A stretch of 64,000 nucleotides of DNA from Sulfuricurvum sp. PD_MW2 (GCF_002633015.1 NZ_NSIU01000007.1:1-64000), one strand, 5' to 3'. Positions 22,431 through 33,338 are shown, numbered from the stretch's first letter. Program-made: numbers and translations. The notes: generated by a model from the letters alone, not told the origin.

Positions 22431-22849
22431 GGTTCTTTATTGGCTGCGCTGTAGAGGCAGTCAAGATCGATTAGAAGGCTTTTTCTTGCTTCCGCATGAA
22501 GAGATTCTAGCAATTCGGATGGATTTTCTCCATTTGAGGGATAGCAGACCGCGGCAGAGGGTATAGCTTTCTCGAACAGGTCTTCGATCATTTTTTTAAC
22601 GATTCCGCATCCGTATTTGTCTGTGTAGGGCATGACAAAGAAATAATAGTCATCACAATGGACAATTGAATCGGAAGTACGAAGTAAGCTTTGAAGATTG
22701 GTTTTGACGATGGAGGATTCAAACCCTGTAAAATCGCAAAACAAAATTGTAAAGCTTTCTGAACGGTTTTCATCCAACCGATCTGACATACCGATATTGA
22801 GATCGATGAGCGAAGAAAAATTGTAAAACGAAAACAGTACGCCTGCCAT
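22427..22849 (-). CDS. small degenerate GGDEF-like protein
   Basis: SDSIVHCDDYYFFVMPYTDKYGCGIVKKMIEDLF...AAVCYPSNGENPSELLESLHAEARKSL follows the GGDEF fold layout with the signature lost. Confidence 0.45.
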   Translation of the reverse strand: MAGVLFSFYNFSSLIDLNIGMSDRLDENRSESFTILFCDFTGFESSIVKTNLQSLLRTSDSIVHCDDYYFFVMPYTDKYGCGIVKKMIEDLFEKAIPSAAVCYPSNGENPSELLESLHAEARKSLLIDLDCLYSAANKEP

Positions 22850-22966
22850 GGGTGACTCCTAAAAAATATAGTACCCTTAGTATAGCGTTAATTTAATCAA
22901 ACTAATCATGGTTTAACAACAGAGTGAGTACACTCTAGTTTATAAAGTATCCAAGGAGCTACCCAT

Positions 22967-23755
22967 ATGCTTGAAGAGATAAAAACCCTTCCGCCTTTGC
23001 CTGATTCGGTAGTAAAAATCCAAGAATTATGCATGAAAAGCGATACCAATATTGATGAGCTCTCTATGGTGATCGAGCGTGATCCCATGCTGAGTGCCAA
23101 TATTTTGAAATCGGTCAATTCCCCATTATACGGAATGAGCAAAGAGATATCTTCGATACCCAAAGCGATTATGCTCTTTGGAATCGCAATGATCCGCGGT
23201 TTTGCGGCAGCGAGTGCGATCAAAAAGACAATGACGATCGATTTAACCCCTTATAATACCAATATTGATGGATTGACAAACGTATCATCGGTTCAGTCCG
23301 CTCTCGTGAGAGAGTGGTATCGCAACGTCGATAAGAGTATGCTTCCACTTTTGCAAAGCGGCGCTTTTTTGATGGAACTGGGGAAACTTGCAGGTGCAAT
23401 GAATATTATCAAAAGCGGTAAAACTCAATTGTTTACTGCGGAAATAGCTCAAAAAGGGTCTTCACTTGAAGAGATTGAGCGAAAATATCTTGGATCGAGC
23501 AGTTATGAAATTTCAGCGAGTATGTTTGAACATTGGAATTTTGAATCGGCATTAACCGATGCGCTCAGAGAGATCTCAAGTCCCTCAACGAAAAATCCGT
23601 ATTCACAGGTATTGAGTGTTGTTGCCTGCGCGGTCAATATTCAGGGGATTTTTACCGATGAGGGGCTAAATGAGGCTTTTGAGCTGATCCACACGTTTGG
23701 ATTGGACAAAAAAATATTTGCAGATGCGGTGCGTACTATTAAATTTGCCGAATAA
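22967..23755 (+). CDS. HDOD domain-containing protein
   Basis: LPPLPDSVVKIQELC, IERDPMLSANILKSVNSPLYG, SIPKAIMLFGIAMIRGFAAA. Confidence 0.9.
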   Translation: MLEEIKTLPPLPDSVVKIQELCMKSDTNIDELSMVIERDPMLSANILKSVNSPLYGMSKEISSIPKAIMLFGIAMIRGFAAASAIKKTMTIDLTPYNTNIDGLTNVSSVQSALVREWYRNVDKSMLPLLQSGAFLMELGKLAGAMNIIKSGKTQLFTAEIAQKGSSLEEIERKYLGSSSYEISASMFEHWNFESALTDALREISSPSTKNPYSQVLSVVACAVNIQGIFTDEGLNEAFELIHTFGLDKKIFADAVRTIKFAE

Positions 23756-23761
23756 TCAGTG

Positions 23762-24451
23762 TTATATCGGCAAATCAAAAAAGTACGCTAATCCATAATA
23801 AACACTGTAAAGACCGTAGATGAGAATCGCTAATGCCGCGATTCGGTTCATGGTTTGACGAAACGCTATCTCTTTAAAAAAACTCACCGATTGCCCTAGC
23901 GCGAGGAGTGTTGGAACGGTTGCAAGGCCAAAGAGCGCCATAACCATTCCTCCCTCAATAATGGATGCCGAAGCCGCAGCTTTCGCTGCAAAGAAAAATA
24001 CAAATCCGCAGGGAAAGAAACCGTTCATCACCCCAAGGGCAAAAAAACTTCCGATATTTTTACTTTTGATAAGGCGTGAAAAGAGGGTTTTAAAAAGTGA
24101 ATTGCTTGAGAATCCCCGCTCCAACAAATGAATCAGTTTGGATAATCCGAACATCCCCAGTGCAGTGATGATCATAATTATTCCGGCGAGAATGAAAAGG
24201 GCTCCGTGAAATTCCATACTTACACTAAAGAGTGCACCGATTCCGCCGAAAATCATCCCCAAAACGATATAAGAACTCACGCGTCCAAGATTATAGGCAC
24301 TGTGACGAATCAGTTGTGCGGTACGAGACATGGAAGCATCAATTTTAGTAGAACTGTAAGCGACGATAAATCCTCCGCACATACCGACACAATGGCCGAA
24401 ACTTCCGGCAAATGCAATCGAGATTATGAGCCACCATTCGATATCGTGCAT
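23762..24451 (-). CDS. sulfite exporter TauE/SafE-family (DsbD_2-like) membrane protein
   Basis: GSFGHCVGMCGGFIVAY, GVMNGFFPCGFVFFF; multiple TM helices. Confidence 0.8.
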   Translation of the reverse strand: MHDIEWWLIISIAFAGSFGHCVGMCGGFIVAYSSTKIDASMSRTAQLIRHSAYNLGRVSSYIVLGMIFGGIGALFSVSMEFHGALFILAGIIMIITALGMFGLSKLIHLLERGFSSNSLFKTLFSRLIKSKNIGSFFALGVMNGFFPCGFVFFFAAKAAASASIIEGGMVMALFGLATVPTLLALGQSVSFFKEIAFRQTMNRIAALAILIYGLYSVYYGLAYFFDLPI

Positions 24452-24502
24452 GCAATAACCTTTTTTAAATAGGGTAATAGTCTAAATTGTTTTTGTTACA
24501 AG

Positions 24503-24535
24503 AGTGTTAAGGCTTAACACTTCTTTAACACTTCT
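24503..24535. promoter_or_regulatory. operator-like repeat array upstream of the metallochaperone gene
   Basis: Perfect palindrome AGTGTTAAG-G-CTTAACACT (24503-24521) and perfect 11-bp tandem TTAACACTTCT x2 (24514-24535). Confidence 0.6.
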
Positions 24536-24573
24536 ATGAAACAATAGCATGAAATTATTTAAAGGATTCGGGA

Positions 24574-24837
24574 ATGAAAAAAGTTCTATTTTCACTTATG
24601 GCTTTGGGCGCAGTTTTGAGTGCGGATCAGACGATTAAATTGAATGTGAGCGGTATGACATGTCCGGCGTGTGTCAAAAATGTAAAAGGAACGTTGAATG
24701 ATGTTTCCGGAGTGAAAGAGTCTACCGTCTATCTCAAAGAGGGAAAAGCGGAAGTGAAAACTCAAGATGGCACCAAGGCTGAGAACCTTTGTGATGCCGT
24801 AAAAAAAGCGGGATATGGGTGTTCAGTCGCTAAATAA
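24574..24837 (+). CDS. periplasmic heavy-metal-associated domain protein (MerP/CopZ-like)
   Basis: Signal peptide; LNVSGMTCPACVKNVKGTLNDVSGVKESTVYLKEGKAEV. Confidence 0.9.
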   Translation: MKKVLFSLMALGAVLSADQTIKLNVSGMTCPACVKNVKGTLNDVSGVKESTVYLKEGKAEVKTQDGTKAENLCDAVKKAGYGCSVAK

Positions 24838-24877
24838 CAGAGTCTAAACTTCGTGTGAGTCTTGCTCCATCGAGCGC

Positions 24878-25849
24878 TTAAATAAAGTATTGCTGCGCAT
24901 CGTTACGGCTTAGATCGCTGAGCGTGGCTAATGCAGTCCCTTCAAAATCGAGGGTTTGCTCCCCTTCAAAGCCCGGTTTGCAATAAGCAAGGATCAATTT
25001 TGCCGCTAAAAGTTTATCTTGGTCGCTCGCATTACGTGAGATCATTGCGTGAGGCCCTACAAGTTCCGTGGTGATATGGAGATATTTAGCGTTATTGACA
25101 CCTTTTAAAATTTCGTTATCTTCCGCATTTCGTCCGATGATGAGTTTCGCTTTATCCGGAAGGCGCAGCTGACGACCGTATTTGATCGTTGGGATATCTT
25201 CGACACTAAAGGTGTCATGGGCAATAAAATCACGAATTTTATTTGAGAAGTTTTCATCGGTGAGCAAACACCCTCCGCCCGGTGCTTCGTAATCTTTTAA
25301 TCCGAATTGGTCTGCGAGTTCCATTTGGCGTTCGCGATTGCGACCGCTAATGTTCTCAAGTTTTTCGCGATCTACCCATCCCTCGATTTCTGGAATGGTC
25401 GGAGCCAGTGATTTCGCAGACATAGGACGGAGCAGCAACCCCTCGCAGTTACTGAGATTGAGTACTTTTTGGAGCGAATCACTATTTTGACTCATGGGAC
25501 GCTGTCCTAAGACTTCGCCGCTAATCAAAAAGCTCGCTCCCCACTCTTCCATAAGCCGTTTTGCCACTTCAAACATTTTGGCATGGCAGTCAATGCAGGG
25601 ATTGAAGTTTTTTCCATAGCCGTATTTAGGGGTGAAAAGAACCTCGCGTATGTACTCGTCTCGTATATCGACGCTTCGGAATTCGGCTCCGATTTGTTGG
25701 CACATATTTTTCATATGAGCAAGACGATCCTTTGTCGAACCAAAGCCTGTGTTGATATTGCAGGCGATCACTTCGATCCCTTGATCGATGATGAGTTTTG
25801 CCGCGAGAGTAGAGTCAAGACCGCCGCTAAAGAGGGCAATAGCTTTCAT
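24878..25849 (-). CDS. ATP-PPi-loop (ThiI/MnmA-like) protein with NFACT-R-like C-terminal region
   Basis: SGGLDSTLAAKLI PP-loop; CIDCHAKMFEVAKRLMEEWGASFLISGEVLGQRPMSQ; C-term LIIGRNAEDNEIL...HAMISRNASDQD. Confidence 0.8.
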   Translation of the reverse strand: MKAIALFSGGLDSTLAAKLIIDQGIEVIACNINTGFGSTKDRLAHMKNMCQQIGAEFRSVDIRDEYIREVLFTPKYGYGKNFNPCIDCHAKMFEVAKRLMEEWGASFLISGEVLGQRPMSQNSDSLQKVLNLSNCEGLLLRPMSAKSLAPTIPEIEGWVDREKLENISGRNRERQMELADQFGLKDYEAPGGGCLLTDENFSNKIRDFIAHDTFSVEDIPTIKYGRQLRLPDKAKLIIGRNAEDNEILKGVNNAKYLHITTELVGPHAMISRNASDQDKLLAAKLILAYCKPGFEGEQTLDFEGTALATLSDLSRNDAQQYFI

Positions 25850-25865
25850 TGAAGTTATCCTTAGA

Positions 25866-27509
25866 TTATGTCAGTGGGACCAGTTCGCCTCGTTTTAAGC
25901 GTTCAATTTTATCCCGATACTGACGTATTAAATACGATTTTTGATCGAATGATACCGTATTTTGGGTTGTCACTTTTTTGAGTTCACGATTATAATGGGC
26001 AATCAAGAAAGTGATAAGCTCCGTTCGGATTCCCTCATCTCCTTCAAACGTTCGGATTCGATCATCCATCATTAATGCGCTGAGCCGGTGATCATCATTG
26101 CGCCCTTGAAGAGCGGCTTCAAACTCACTGGCGTGGTACTGCAATAAGGATGCATCGATAAAATCGAGCAATGTATCGGCAATCTGAGGACGTTCCAACA
26201 GGGTTTTGATAAAACTCAGCTCCCAAATATCATGATGGGAAAAGTTGATCGGCTGCGGCGCCGTATTTTTTTTATGAGCGATTTGTATCAGAGATGGAGA
26301 TATCCCCAGTTTGGAAGCGATAAAGGGGCGATATTCTTCCTGAAGCAGCGGTGAGAGACTTTTTAAAAATGCTATATTTTCATGAAGGGCTGTCTCTTTG
26401 GCTTTGGGATCTTGAAGATCATAGGCGCTGATCATTTCAGAGATGACAAATTCGATAAAGGGGATAGGACGGCGTAGAAGGGTATTGAGTTGTTCGATTT
26501 GAGCGTTTTTAATCATGTCGGCAGGATCAAGTCCCCCTTCAAACAACACTACTCCACCGTCAAACCCTGACATGCTCAGCAGCTTTGATGCTTTGAAGGC
26601 TGCGGCTCGACCCGCTTTATCTCCATCGTAGGCCAAAAATATTTTTGGTTCCCCTTTACGCAGTAGAGGTAAGTGCTCGGCGGTTAGAGCTGTTCCGAGT
26701 GTTGCGACGGCATGGGTAAATCCCGCCTGATGGAGCATGACAACGTCCAAATACCCCTCGGTAACGATGATTTCTTTGCGGCGGTAAATTGCCTCACGGG
26801 CGAGATGGTACGCATACAGTAGACGTGATTTGTTAAAAATGGCACTTTGGGAGGAGTTGACGTATTTTGCCTGATGTCCTGTGATGGTACGACCGCCGAA
26901 TCCGACGATGGCACCGCTGGTGGAGTGGATCGGAAACGTAATCCGTTCGATAAAACGGGCAAAAAGGCGTCCCTCCTCTCCTCGACCGATCGCCCCTTGC
27001 TCAATTGCATCGGCGGTAGGGAATTTTTGCTGTTCTAAGAATCGAAGTGTTTCGGGTGATGTCGGGGCATAGCCTATACCGAAGCGCTCGATACTGGAGG
27101 CATAGATCCCACGTTCATGCAGATAATCTTGCGCGGTTTTGTTTTGCTCGAGAAGCTTTTGATACCAATCATTGAGTGTTTCGAGGAGATTTGAGCGTTT
27201 TTTTTGTTTGGTATCGTCGGTGTAGTGTAGGGTGAAGTTCGTGGATGCGGCAAGTTTTTCAATCGCTTCGGGATAGTTGAGCTTTTCATATTCCATGACA
27301 AATTTGATACTATCACCATGCACACCGCATCCGAAACAGTGGTAGCTTTGGCGAGACGGATTAACGACAAAACTGGGGGATTTTTCATCATGAAACGGAC
27401 AGGGTGCTTTAAAACTGCTGCCTGCACGTTTGAGCTCGATATAAGAGCCGACGATATCGACAATATCAAGTCGGGCTTTCAGCGCCTCAATGGAGTCTTG
27501 GGTTATCAT
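25866..27509 (-). CDS. dnaG: DNA primase DnaG
   Basis: Zn finger CPFHDEKSPSFVVNPSRQSYHCFGCGVHGD; GFGGRTI; VTEGYLDVVMLHQAGF; AYDGDKAG. Confidence 0.97.
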   Translation of the reverse strand: MITQDSIEALKARLDIVDIVGSYIELKRAGSSFKAPCPFHDEKSPSFVVNPSRQSYHCFGCGVHGDSIKFVMEYEKLNYPEAIEKLAASTNFTLHYTDDTKQKKRSNLLETLNDWYQKLLEQNKTAQDYLHERGIYASSIERFGIGYAPTSPETLRFLEQQKFPTADAIEQGAIGRGEEGRLFARFIERITFPIHSTSGAIVGFGGRTITGHQAKYVNSSQSAIFNKSRLLYAYHLAREAIYRRKEIIVTEGYLDVVMLHQAGFTHAVATLGTALTAEHLPLLRKGEPKIFLAYDGDKAGRAAAFKASKLLSMSGFDGGVVLFEGGLDPADMIKNAQIEQLNTLLRRPIPFIEFVISEMISAYDLQDPKAKETALHENIAFLKSLSPLLQEEYRPFIASKLGISPSLIQIAHKKNTAPQPINFSHHDIWELSFIKTLLERPQIADTLLDFIDASLLQYHASEFEAALQGRNDDHRLSALMMDDRIRTFEGDEGIRTELITFLIAHYNRELKKVTTQNTVSFDQKSYLIRQYRDKIERLKRGELVPLT

Positions 27510-27533
27510 GGAGATATTGTAGCCAAAAGCCCC

Positions 27534-29198
27534 TTATGACAATGTCGTAAATTGTCCGAGTTGGGTATCCAGCGCTTTTGCCGAGGTATCGATAGAGGTG
27601 ACGATTTCAGAGAGTTGCTGCATCGAGAGTTCATTCGATGCGGTCAGTTCCCCCAGAATTTTGATATGGGAAATCATATCGTCAATATGATCGGCAATGG
27701 TTTGGGAATCATTGACGCTTTGGATGGTTCGATCGTTTGTTTGTTCCATCGCTTTGACCGTTTGCGTGATACTGTGATCGACTCTTTCAGAAATAGCCGA
27801 TATCTCGCGTAGCGATTGTGAATTGTGATGCATCTGTTCGGTGGAATCGTTGATGCTTTGAACGATGATATTGATGGTGGCATTGATCTCTACCAAAGAG
27901 TGTTGAGTTTTTTCGGCCAGTTTTCTAACCTCATCGGCTACGACGGCAAATCCTCTTCCGTGTTCTCCGGCTCGGGCTGCTTCGATTGCAGCATTAAGTG
28001 CCAGTAAGTTCGTTTGATCGGCAATATCGTTGATGACACTAAGGACGGCTTTGACTTGTGATGCATCGGCGCTTAGCTGCGTGAGTTTCGTTTCAAGCTC
28101 TTCTTCAAGCTGTGCATTATGCGACAGGGTGGAGAGGAGGGTGGAGAGCTCTTCTCTCCCCCTATGCAGTTGATCCATCGAATTGGTCATATTTTCGAGC
28201 GTGAGTGATAGATTGCTGACACTGTGATCAACGGTCGATTGGACCGAGGAGGCTTTTTCGGAGGCATTTTGTCCGATTGCGTATCCTTGGTCGGCTCTCG
28301 ATTTGACTTCCGCACTGATAGAATCGAGTCGATTCGCGGCCGAAAGATTGTCGGCAGCAATCGATTTTGCATGTGAGATGGAGCGTTCAATTTCTCCGAT
28401 AAATCGGTTGAGGCTGTCCATCATAGTCCCCGTTTCATCACGGGTTGAGCCGGTAAATGATTTGGTGAGATTGAAAATATCGGTTTTGAGATTGAGGTTT
28501 AGATGTTTGATCGGACGGGTTACCTGAGCGACGAGCAGGGAAACGTTAAGAGCGGAGATAGCAATGCCGATAATGCCGATAGCTATGTTTTTGTGCAGAG
28601 CGGTTGCGATATCGGTATGCTGCATCGATAATAATATGACATTGAGCAACCCCATGATTACGGTAATGCCGATTAAGGTGGTGAAAATCGAAAGAGCCAT
28701 TTTTTTCCCAAAAGAGATGAAGGGATAGCGTTCGCTCAGAGCGATAGGAGAAGTCCACTCTTCCAGCCGGATGACGAAGAGGATAAAAACCGGAATAACA
28801 AAAAGCAATAACAGGGGCAAAACGGATGCTTGTGCCAAGATGAACCGCTCTACACTCATGAAAGGTTTGCCCCATAAAACAGCAAGGGGACCCGGCAAAA
28901 TATAAAAGAGCTGTCCGATTAAAAAACGATAGGGCATTTGCGAAACGAGGATAACGGTTTCATTGTATCGGCTAGGAGCGTGAAGGCCTGATTCGATTTT
29001 GCTCAAAAAGGTGTTGAACACAACCAGCATCACCGTTGTGGCAATAGCCATATAAATGAGCATCTGCGGTGAAAATAAGATACTGAAAAGCTCATCAAAC
29101 GTGAACAAAGTAGAATAGTATAAGAAAAGAATCCACGCCATCGGCGGAACCATCATTCCTATAAACACAAGGATCATCAGCCGGGTTTTAGAATGCAT
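27534..29198 (-). CDS. methyl-accepting chemotaxis protein with multi-TM N-terminus
   Basis: Signalling hairpin [45 protein letters not shown]; about six TM segments, HAMP-like linker. Confidence 0.93.
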   Translation of the reverse strand: MHSKTRLMILVFIGMMVPPMAWILFLYYSTLFTFDELFSILFSPQMLIYMAIATTVMLVVFNTFLSKIESGLHAPSRYNETVILVSQMPYRFLIGQLFYILPGPLAVLWGKPFMSVERFILAQASVLPLLLLFVIPVFILFVIRLEEWTSPIALSERYPFISFGKKMALSIFTTLIGITVIMGLLNVILLSMQHTDIATALHKNIAIGIIGIAISALNVSLLVAQVTRPIKHLNLNLKTDIFNLTKSFTGSTRDETGTMMDSLNRFIGEIERSISHAKSIAADNLSAANRLDSISAEVKSRADQGYAIGQNASEKASSVQSTVDHSVSNLSLTLENMTNSMDQLHRGREELSTLLSTLSHNAQLEEELETKLTQLSADASQVKAVLSVINDIADQTNLLALNAAIEAARAGEHGRGFAVVADEVRKLAEKTQHSLVEINATINIIVQSINDSTEQMHHNSQSLREISAISERVDHSITQTVKAMEQTNDRTIQSVNDSQTIADHIDDMISHIKILGELTASNELSMQQLSEIVTSIDTSAKALDTQLGQFTTLS

Positions 29199-29358
29199 AT
29201 ACTCTCCGAGCTTATCGTGGAATTTGATAACTTTTAGATAATTTCATTATGGGTATAATATCCTTATAAAATGCTAATATAGCTCTGTAAATAACTATTT
29301 TTTGAAAAATAGGGTATAATTCGCGTTCGAAAATTTTAAATAGAAAGTGGGTGATTGC

Positions 29359-29571
29359 ATGCCTGGTATTATCTTACGCCAAGATGATAATTTTGATGCA
29401 GCTTACCGCCGTTTCAAGAAACAAACAGATCGTAATCTGATTGTTACTGAAGCTCGTGCTCGCCGTAACCACGTTACAGAGACCGAAAAGCGTAAACAAT
29501 TCAAAATCAGCGCTCGCAAAAAGATGTTGAAACGTCTTTATATGATGAGACGTTACGAATCGCGCCTGTAA
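29359..29571 (+). CDS. rpsU: 30S ribosomal protein S21
   Basis: [25 protein letters not shown]...RYESRL. Confidence 0.95.
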   Translation: MPGIILRQDDNFDAAYRRFKKQTDRNLIVTEARARRNHVTETEKRKQFKISARKKMLKRLYMMRRYESRL

Positions 29572-29692
29572 TCTCTTGCGCTTCGGCGCTGGGGTTACAC
29601 CTCTTTATTCCTCCAATTTTTCCCTTTGTAACAAAACCTTTACTAACCCTATGATACACTTCGTGTAAACATTTTTGCACAAGGCTCTTGTT

Positions 29693-30856
29693 ATGCTCTT
29701 TAGCGCACCTCTCAAAACCAATTCCAAAAAAATCATGTTGTTAGGCTCCGGCGAACTCGGTAAAGAAGTAGCGATCGAGGCACAGCGTCTCGGTATGGAA
29801 GTGATTGCAGTAGACCGTTATGCGCACGCTCCGGCACACTTGGTTGCGAACCGCTCGCATGTGGTCAATATGCAAGATAAAGAGGCGGTTCTTAAACTGA
29901 TCCGCAAAGAGAAACCCGATTTTATCCTTCCTGAGATCGAAGCGATCAGTATCGATGCGCTGTTTGCCGCAGAAGCGGAAGGATTTTGCGTGATCCCGAA
30001 CGCCGAAGCGGTGAATAAAACCATGAACCGAAAAAATATCCGCCGTTTTGCCGCCGAAGAGTTGGGGCTTAAAACAAGCCGTTATCATTTCGTGAGCACG
30101 TTCGAAGATATGTGTACCGCAGCTGAGGATGTCGGATTTCCGTGTGTGATCAAGCCGGTTATGAGCTCATCAGGGCATGGTCAAAGTATTGCCCGCAGTG
30201 CAGAAGATCTTCCTGCTTCATGGGAGATGGCGAAAGAAGCGCGCGGCGATGCGAGCGAGTTGATCGTCGAAGAGTTCATCCGTTTTGATTATGAGATCAC
30301 GTTGCTAACAGCACGCAATGGTGTCGAGACCGTATTTTGTGAGCCGATCGGACATATCCAAAAAGACGGTGATTATATTTTCAGCTGGCAGCCGATGGAG
30401 ATGTCGAAAAAAGCGCTCAAACGTTCCCAAAAGATTGCCAAAGCGATAACAGATGGTTTGGGCGGCAAAGGGTTGTTCGGTGTAGAATTGTTCGTGAGAG
30501 GCGATGAGGTCTATTTCAGCGAAGTGAGCCCAAGACCTCACGATACTGGGATGGTGACCCTTATCACCCAAAGCCAAAGCGAGTTTGCTCTTCACGTTCG
30601 TGCCGTACTTGGATTGCCGTTAGGCTTCACGTTTTACGGCGACGGAGCAAGTGCTGCATATAAATCAGGTGTCGAATCGCATGAACCGGTGATCGATGTT
30701 GCGGATGAGCTGTTTGATGAGAAAACGTTTGTACGTGTATTCGGTAAACCAGAAGCCCATATCGGACGTCGTATGGCGGTAGTACTCGTATTTGATAAAG
30801 TGAACAAAGCACTCAAAAAAGCAAAAAAATTGATTAAAAAAATCAAGGATGCATAA
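29693..30856 (+). CDS. purT: formate-dependent phosphoribosylglycinamide formyltransferase PurT
   Basis: [33 protein letters not shown]-grasp; [24 protein letters not shown]. Confidence 0.96.
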   Translation: MLFSAPLKTNSKKIMLLGSGELGKEVAIEAQRLGMEVIAVDRYAHAPAHLVANRSHVVNMQDKEAVLKLIRKEKPDFILPEIEAISIDALFAAEAEGFCVIPNAEAVNKTMNRKNIRRFAAEELGLKTSRYHFVSTFEDMCTAAEDVGFPCVIKPVMSSSGHGQSIARSAEDLPASWEMAKEARGDASELIVEEFIRFDYEITLLTARNGVETVFCEPIGHIQKDGDYIFSWQPMEMSKKALKRSQKIAKAITDGLGGKGLFGVELFVRGDEVYFSEVSPRPHDTGMVTLITQSQSEFALHVRAVLGLPLGFTFYGDGASAAYKSGVESHEPVIDVADELFDEKTFVRVFGKPEAHIGRRMAVVLVFDKVNKALKKAKKLIKKIKDA

Positions 30857-30860
30857 TCGG

Positions 30861-31790
30861 ATGAAGATTATAATCCTTGATGCACTAACGTATGGTGATA
30901 CTTCGTTAGTTGGTTTTGAAGCGCTGGGGGATGTAGCTGTTTATCAGACCACATCTGCTGATGAAACGATGGAACGTGTACGAGAAGCGGAAGTAATTGT
31001 TACCAACAAAGTGGTGATTAACGATGCCGTGATGGAAGTAGCACGGTCGCTCAAACTGATCTGTGTGGCGGCGACGGGAACCAACAATATCGATCACGAT
31101 GCCGCCGCGCTTCGGGGGATAACTGTCAAAAACGTTGCGGGATATTCGACGGATGCGGTAGTGCAACATACTTTCTCAATGCTCTTTTATCTAATGGGGC
31201 ATAGCCGTTATTACGATGAGTATGTCAAGAACGGTTCATGGCAAAAAGAAGCGGTATTTGCCCACATCGGTCCCTCGTTCAGTGAATTGCGCGGCAAAAC
31301 ATGGGGGATCATCGGACTGGGTGAGATCGGGAGAAATGTAGCACGAATTGCAACAGCATTTGGGGCTAACGTCTGGTATCACTCCACTTCGGGGAAAAAC
31401 GAGAACAGCGAGTATGAGAAAACAACGCTTAGCCGTTTGATCGAAAACAGCGATGTTATCTCTATCCATGCTCCGCTCAATCCATCAACAGAAAACCTGA
31501 TCTCCCACTCCGAATTGCTGCAGATGAAAGATGGTGCCGTATTGCTCAATCTTGGTCGGGGTGGGATCGTCGATGAGGATGCCCTGTCGGTTATCATCGA
31601 TGTGAAACCGATTTTTGTAGGGCTCGATGTTCTTACCAAAGAGCCGATGAAAACGCCTCATCCTCTTTTGGCTGTTAAACATCCGGAGCGTCTTTATATC
31701 ACTCCCCATATCGCATGGACATCCCGTGAAGCGCGGGAACGTTTGATTGTCGCGACGATCGAAAATATCAAAACATTTGTAATAGCGTAG
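30861..31790 (+). CDS. D-2-hydroxyacid dehydrogenase
   Basis: GKTWGIIGLGEIGRNVARIA, LLNLGRGGIVDEDAL, ITPHIAWTSREARERL. Confidence 0.92.
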   Translation: MKIIILDALTYGDTSLVGFEALGDVAVYQTTSADETMERVREAEVIVTNKVVINDAVMEVARSLKLICVAATGTNNIDHDAAALRGITVKNVAGYSTDAVVQHTFSMLFYLMGHSRYYDEYVKNGSWQKEAVFAHIGPSFSELRGKTWGIIGLGEIGRNVARIATAFGANVWYHSTSGKNENSEYEKTTLSRLIENSDVISIHAPLNPSTENLISHSELLQMKDGAVLLNLGRGGIVDEDALSVIIDVKPIFVGLDVLTKEPMKTPHPLLAVKHPERLYITPHIAWTSREARERLIVATIENIKTFVIA

Positions 31791-32673
31791 GCAAAAAGAA
31801 AGCAATCCCCAAAAACAGTGTCGAGGTCGTAAAGACTTCCACCGTCACGGTTCGCGGTGCACAGTTATAGAGGGATGCGAGGTTGACGTTCGCTACTGCC
31901 AGCGGGACGATCAGCTCCAAAAACAAAATCCCCTTCACCGCTCTATCCATCTCAATATTCTGCAACGTGATAAAAGCAATCAATGGGATGAGTAGAAATT
32001 TTGTTCCGTTGACCCATGCAGTGAGACGAAGATTGATCTCACGCAATTTAATCCCGTACAAATAGATCCCAAACAATACCAACTGCATGGTCATCGAAGC
32101 ATACGCCCCCATCATCAACGTTTTATCGACGGCCGGGCTGGGCTGATAGCCGATGAGGTTGAGGGCGATGGCGACCATCGCTGCCCAAAGAACAGGAAGT
32201 TTGAGAATATTCATGAGCGAATCACGTGCACTAAATTCACCACGTGAATAATAAAAGACCCCAATGGTATAAACGACAAATACGTTCACGAGATTGATAA
32301 GGGTGAGATAGGGGACGCTCATCTCTCCAAACAGTGCGATTCCTAACGGGATACCGAGATTGCCCGTATTGCCGATAAGTGCGGCAACGGTCGCGATAGA
32401 GCGCTCTTTGGTATCGTGAAATAGCAGTTTTGCTAAGGGGATCATCAATAGAAGGGATAAAAGCGAAATACCCAGATACAAAGCGGGAGCAAAGAGAAGC
32501 TCAGTATCGATAGGACGTTTCAGCAATCCCCAAAAGGTAAGAAATATTTGTAAAAAATAGACACTCAGCAACGTTATGGTTCGGTCGTCAATTTTTTCTT
32601 TGAATGACCATTTGGCTCCATATCCGACAGCGATAAAAAGGTAGATACCCATGATAGAAAAAAGAGTTTGCAT
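31768..32673 (-). CDS. AEC-family transporter (auxin efflux carrier-like permease)
   Basis: About ten TM helices; ALIGNTGNLGIPLGIALFGE motif. Confidence 0.88.
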   Translation of the reverse strand: MQTLFSIMGIYLFIAVGYGAKWSFKEKIDDRTITLLSVYFLQIFLTFWGLLKRPIDTELLFAPALYLGISLLSLLLMIPLAKLLFHDTKERSIATVAALIGNTGNLGIPLGIALFGEMSVPYLTLINLVNVFVVYTIGVFYYSRGEFSARDSLMNILKLPVLWAAMVAIALNLIGYQPSPAVDKTLMMGAYASMTMQLVLFGIYLYGIKLREINLRLTAWVNGTKFLLIPLIAFITLQNIEMDRAVKGILFLELIVPLAVANVNLASLYNCAPRTVTVEVFTTSTLFLGIAFFLPTLLQMF

Positions 32674-32798
32674 ATAGTCACTTGGATGTTAGAGTCAATA
32701 AAAAAGGAATTGTAACATGATCAATGCAGGAATTCGATTTAATATGTTATAATCAAAAACAACTATAATTGATGGTTGTATCTTGTTGAAAAAAGGAT

Positions 32799-33338
32799 AT
32801 GAAGATGATAAAGTATGCACTCGTAGCGGGATTATTGACAAGTTCATTGATGGCTGCAGGACCGTATGTCGGTCTTGATATGGGTCGAGTTGATGTTGAT
32901 TATAAGGCGGCAGGGACGTCCAGTAGTGTAGACGATACCGGCGTGACCTTAAAAGGGGGATATTATTTCAACCAAAATAACCGTGTTTATGCATTTTATC
33001 AATACGTTGATCCAAATGTTGATAATGCTTCTTTCAAGCAATACGGTGTCGGTTATGATTATTTGATCGGTGAGGGGCCGCTAAAGCCGTTTGTGGGTGT
33101 CATGATCGGGCGAGCTAACAGCAAAGTCAATAACATACACGATAATTTTGACATTAGCGGAACGCTTGTCGGAGTACAAGGGGGTGTGAGTTATTCATTT
33201 AACTCCAATGTATCAATTGAAGCAGGATATAGATACATCGATTATACCGGTGCAGATGCCTATGAAAGTGTTGATGGTGTCAATGTAGAAGCGACATCGG
33301 CACAAAATTGGTTTGCTGGATTGAACTTTAAATTTTAA
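32799..33338 (+). CDS. outer-membrane beta-barrel protein (OmpA/OmpW-like)
   Basis: Signal peptide; alternating strands; C-term NWFAGLNFKF. Confidence 0.75.
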   Translation: MKMIKYALVAGLLTSSLMAAGPYVGLDMGRVDVDYKAAGTSSSVDDTGVTLKGGYYFNQNNRVYAFYQYVDPNVDNASFKQYGVGYDYLIGEGPLKPFVGVMIGRANSKVNNIHDNFDISGTLVGVQGGVSYSFNSNVSIEAGYRYIDYTGADAYESVDGVNVEATSAQNWFAGLNFKF

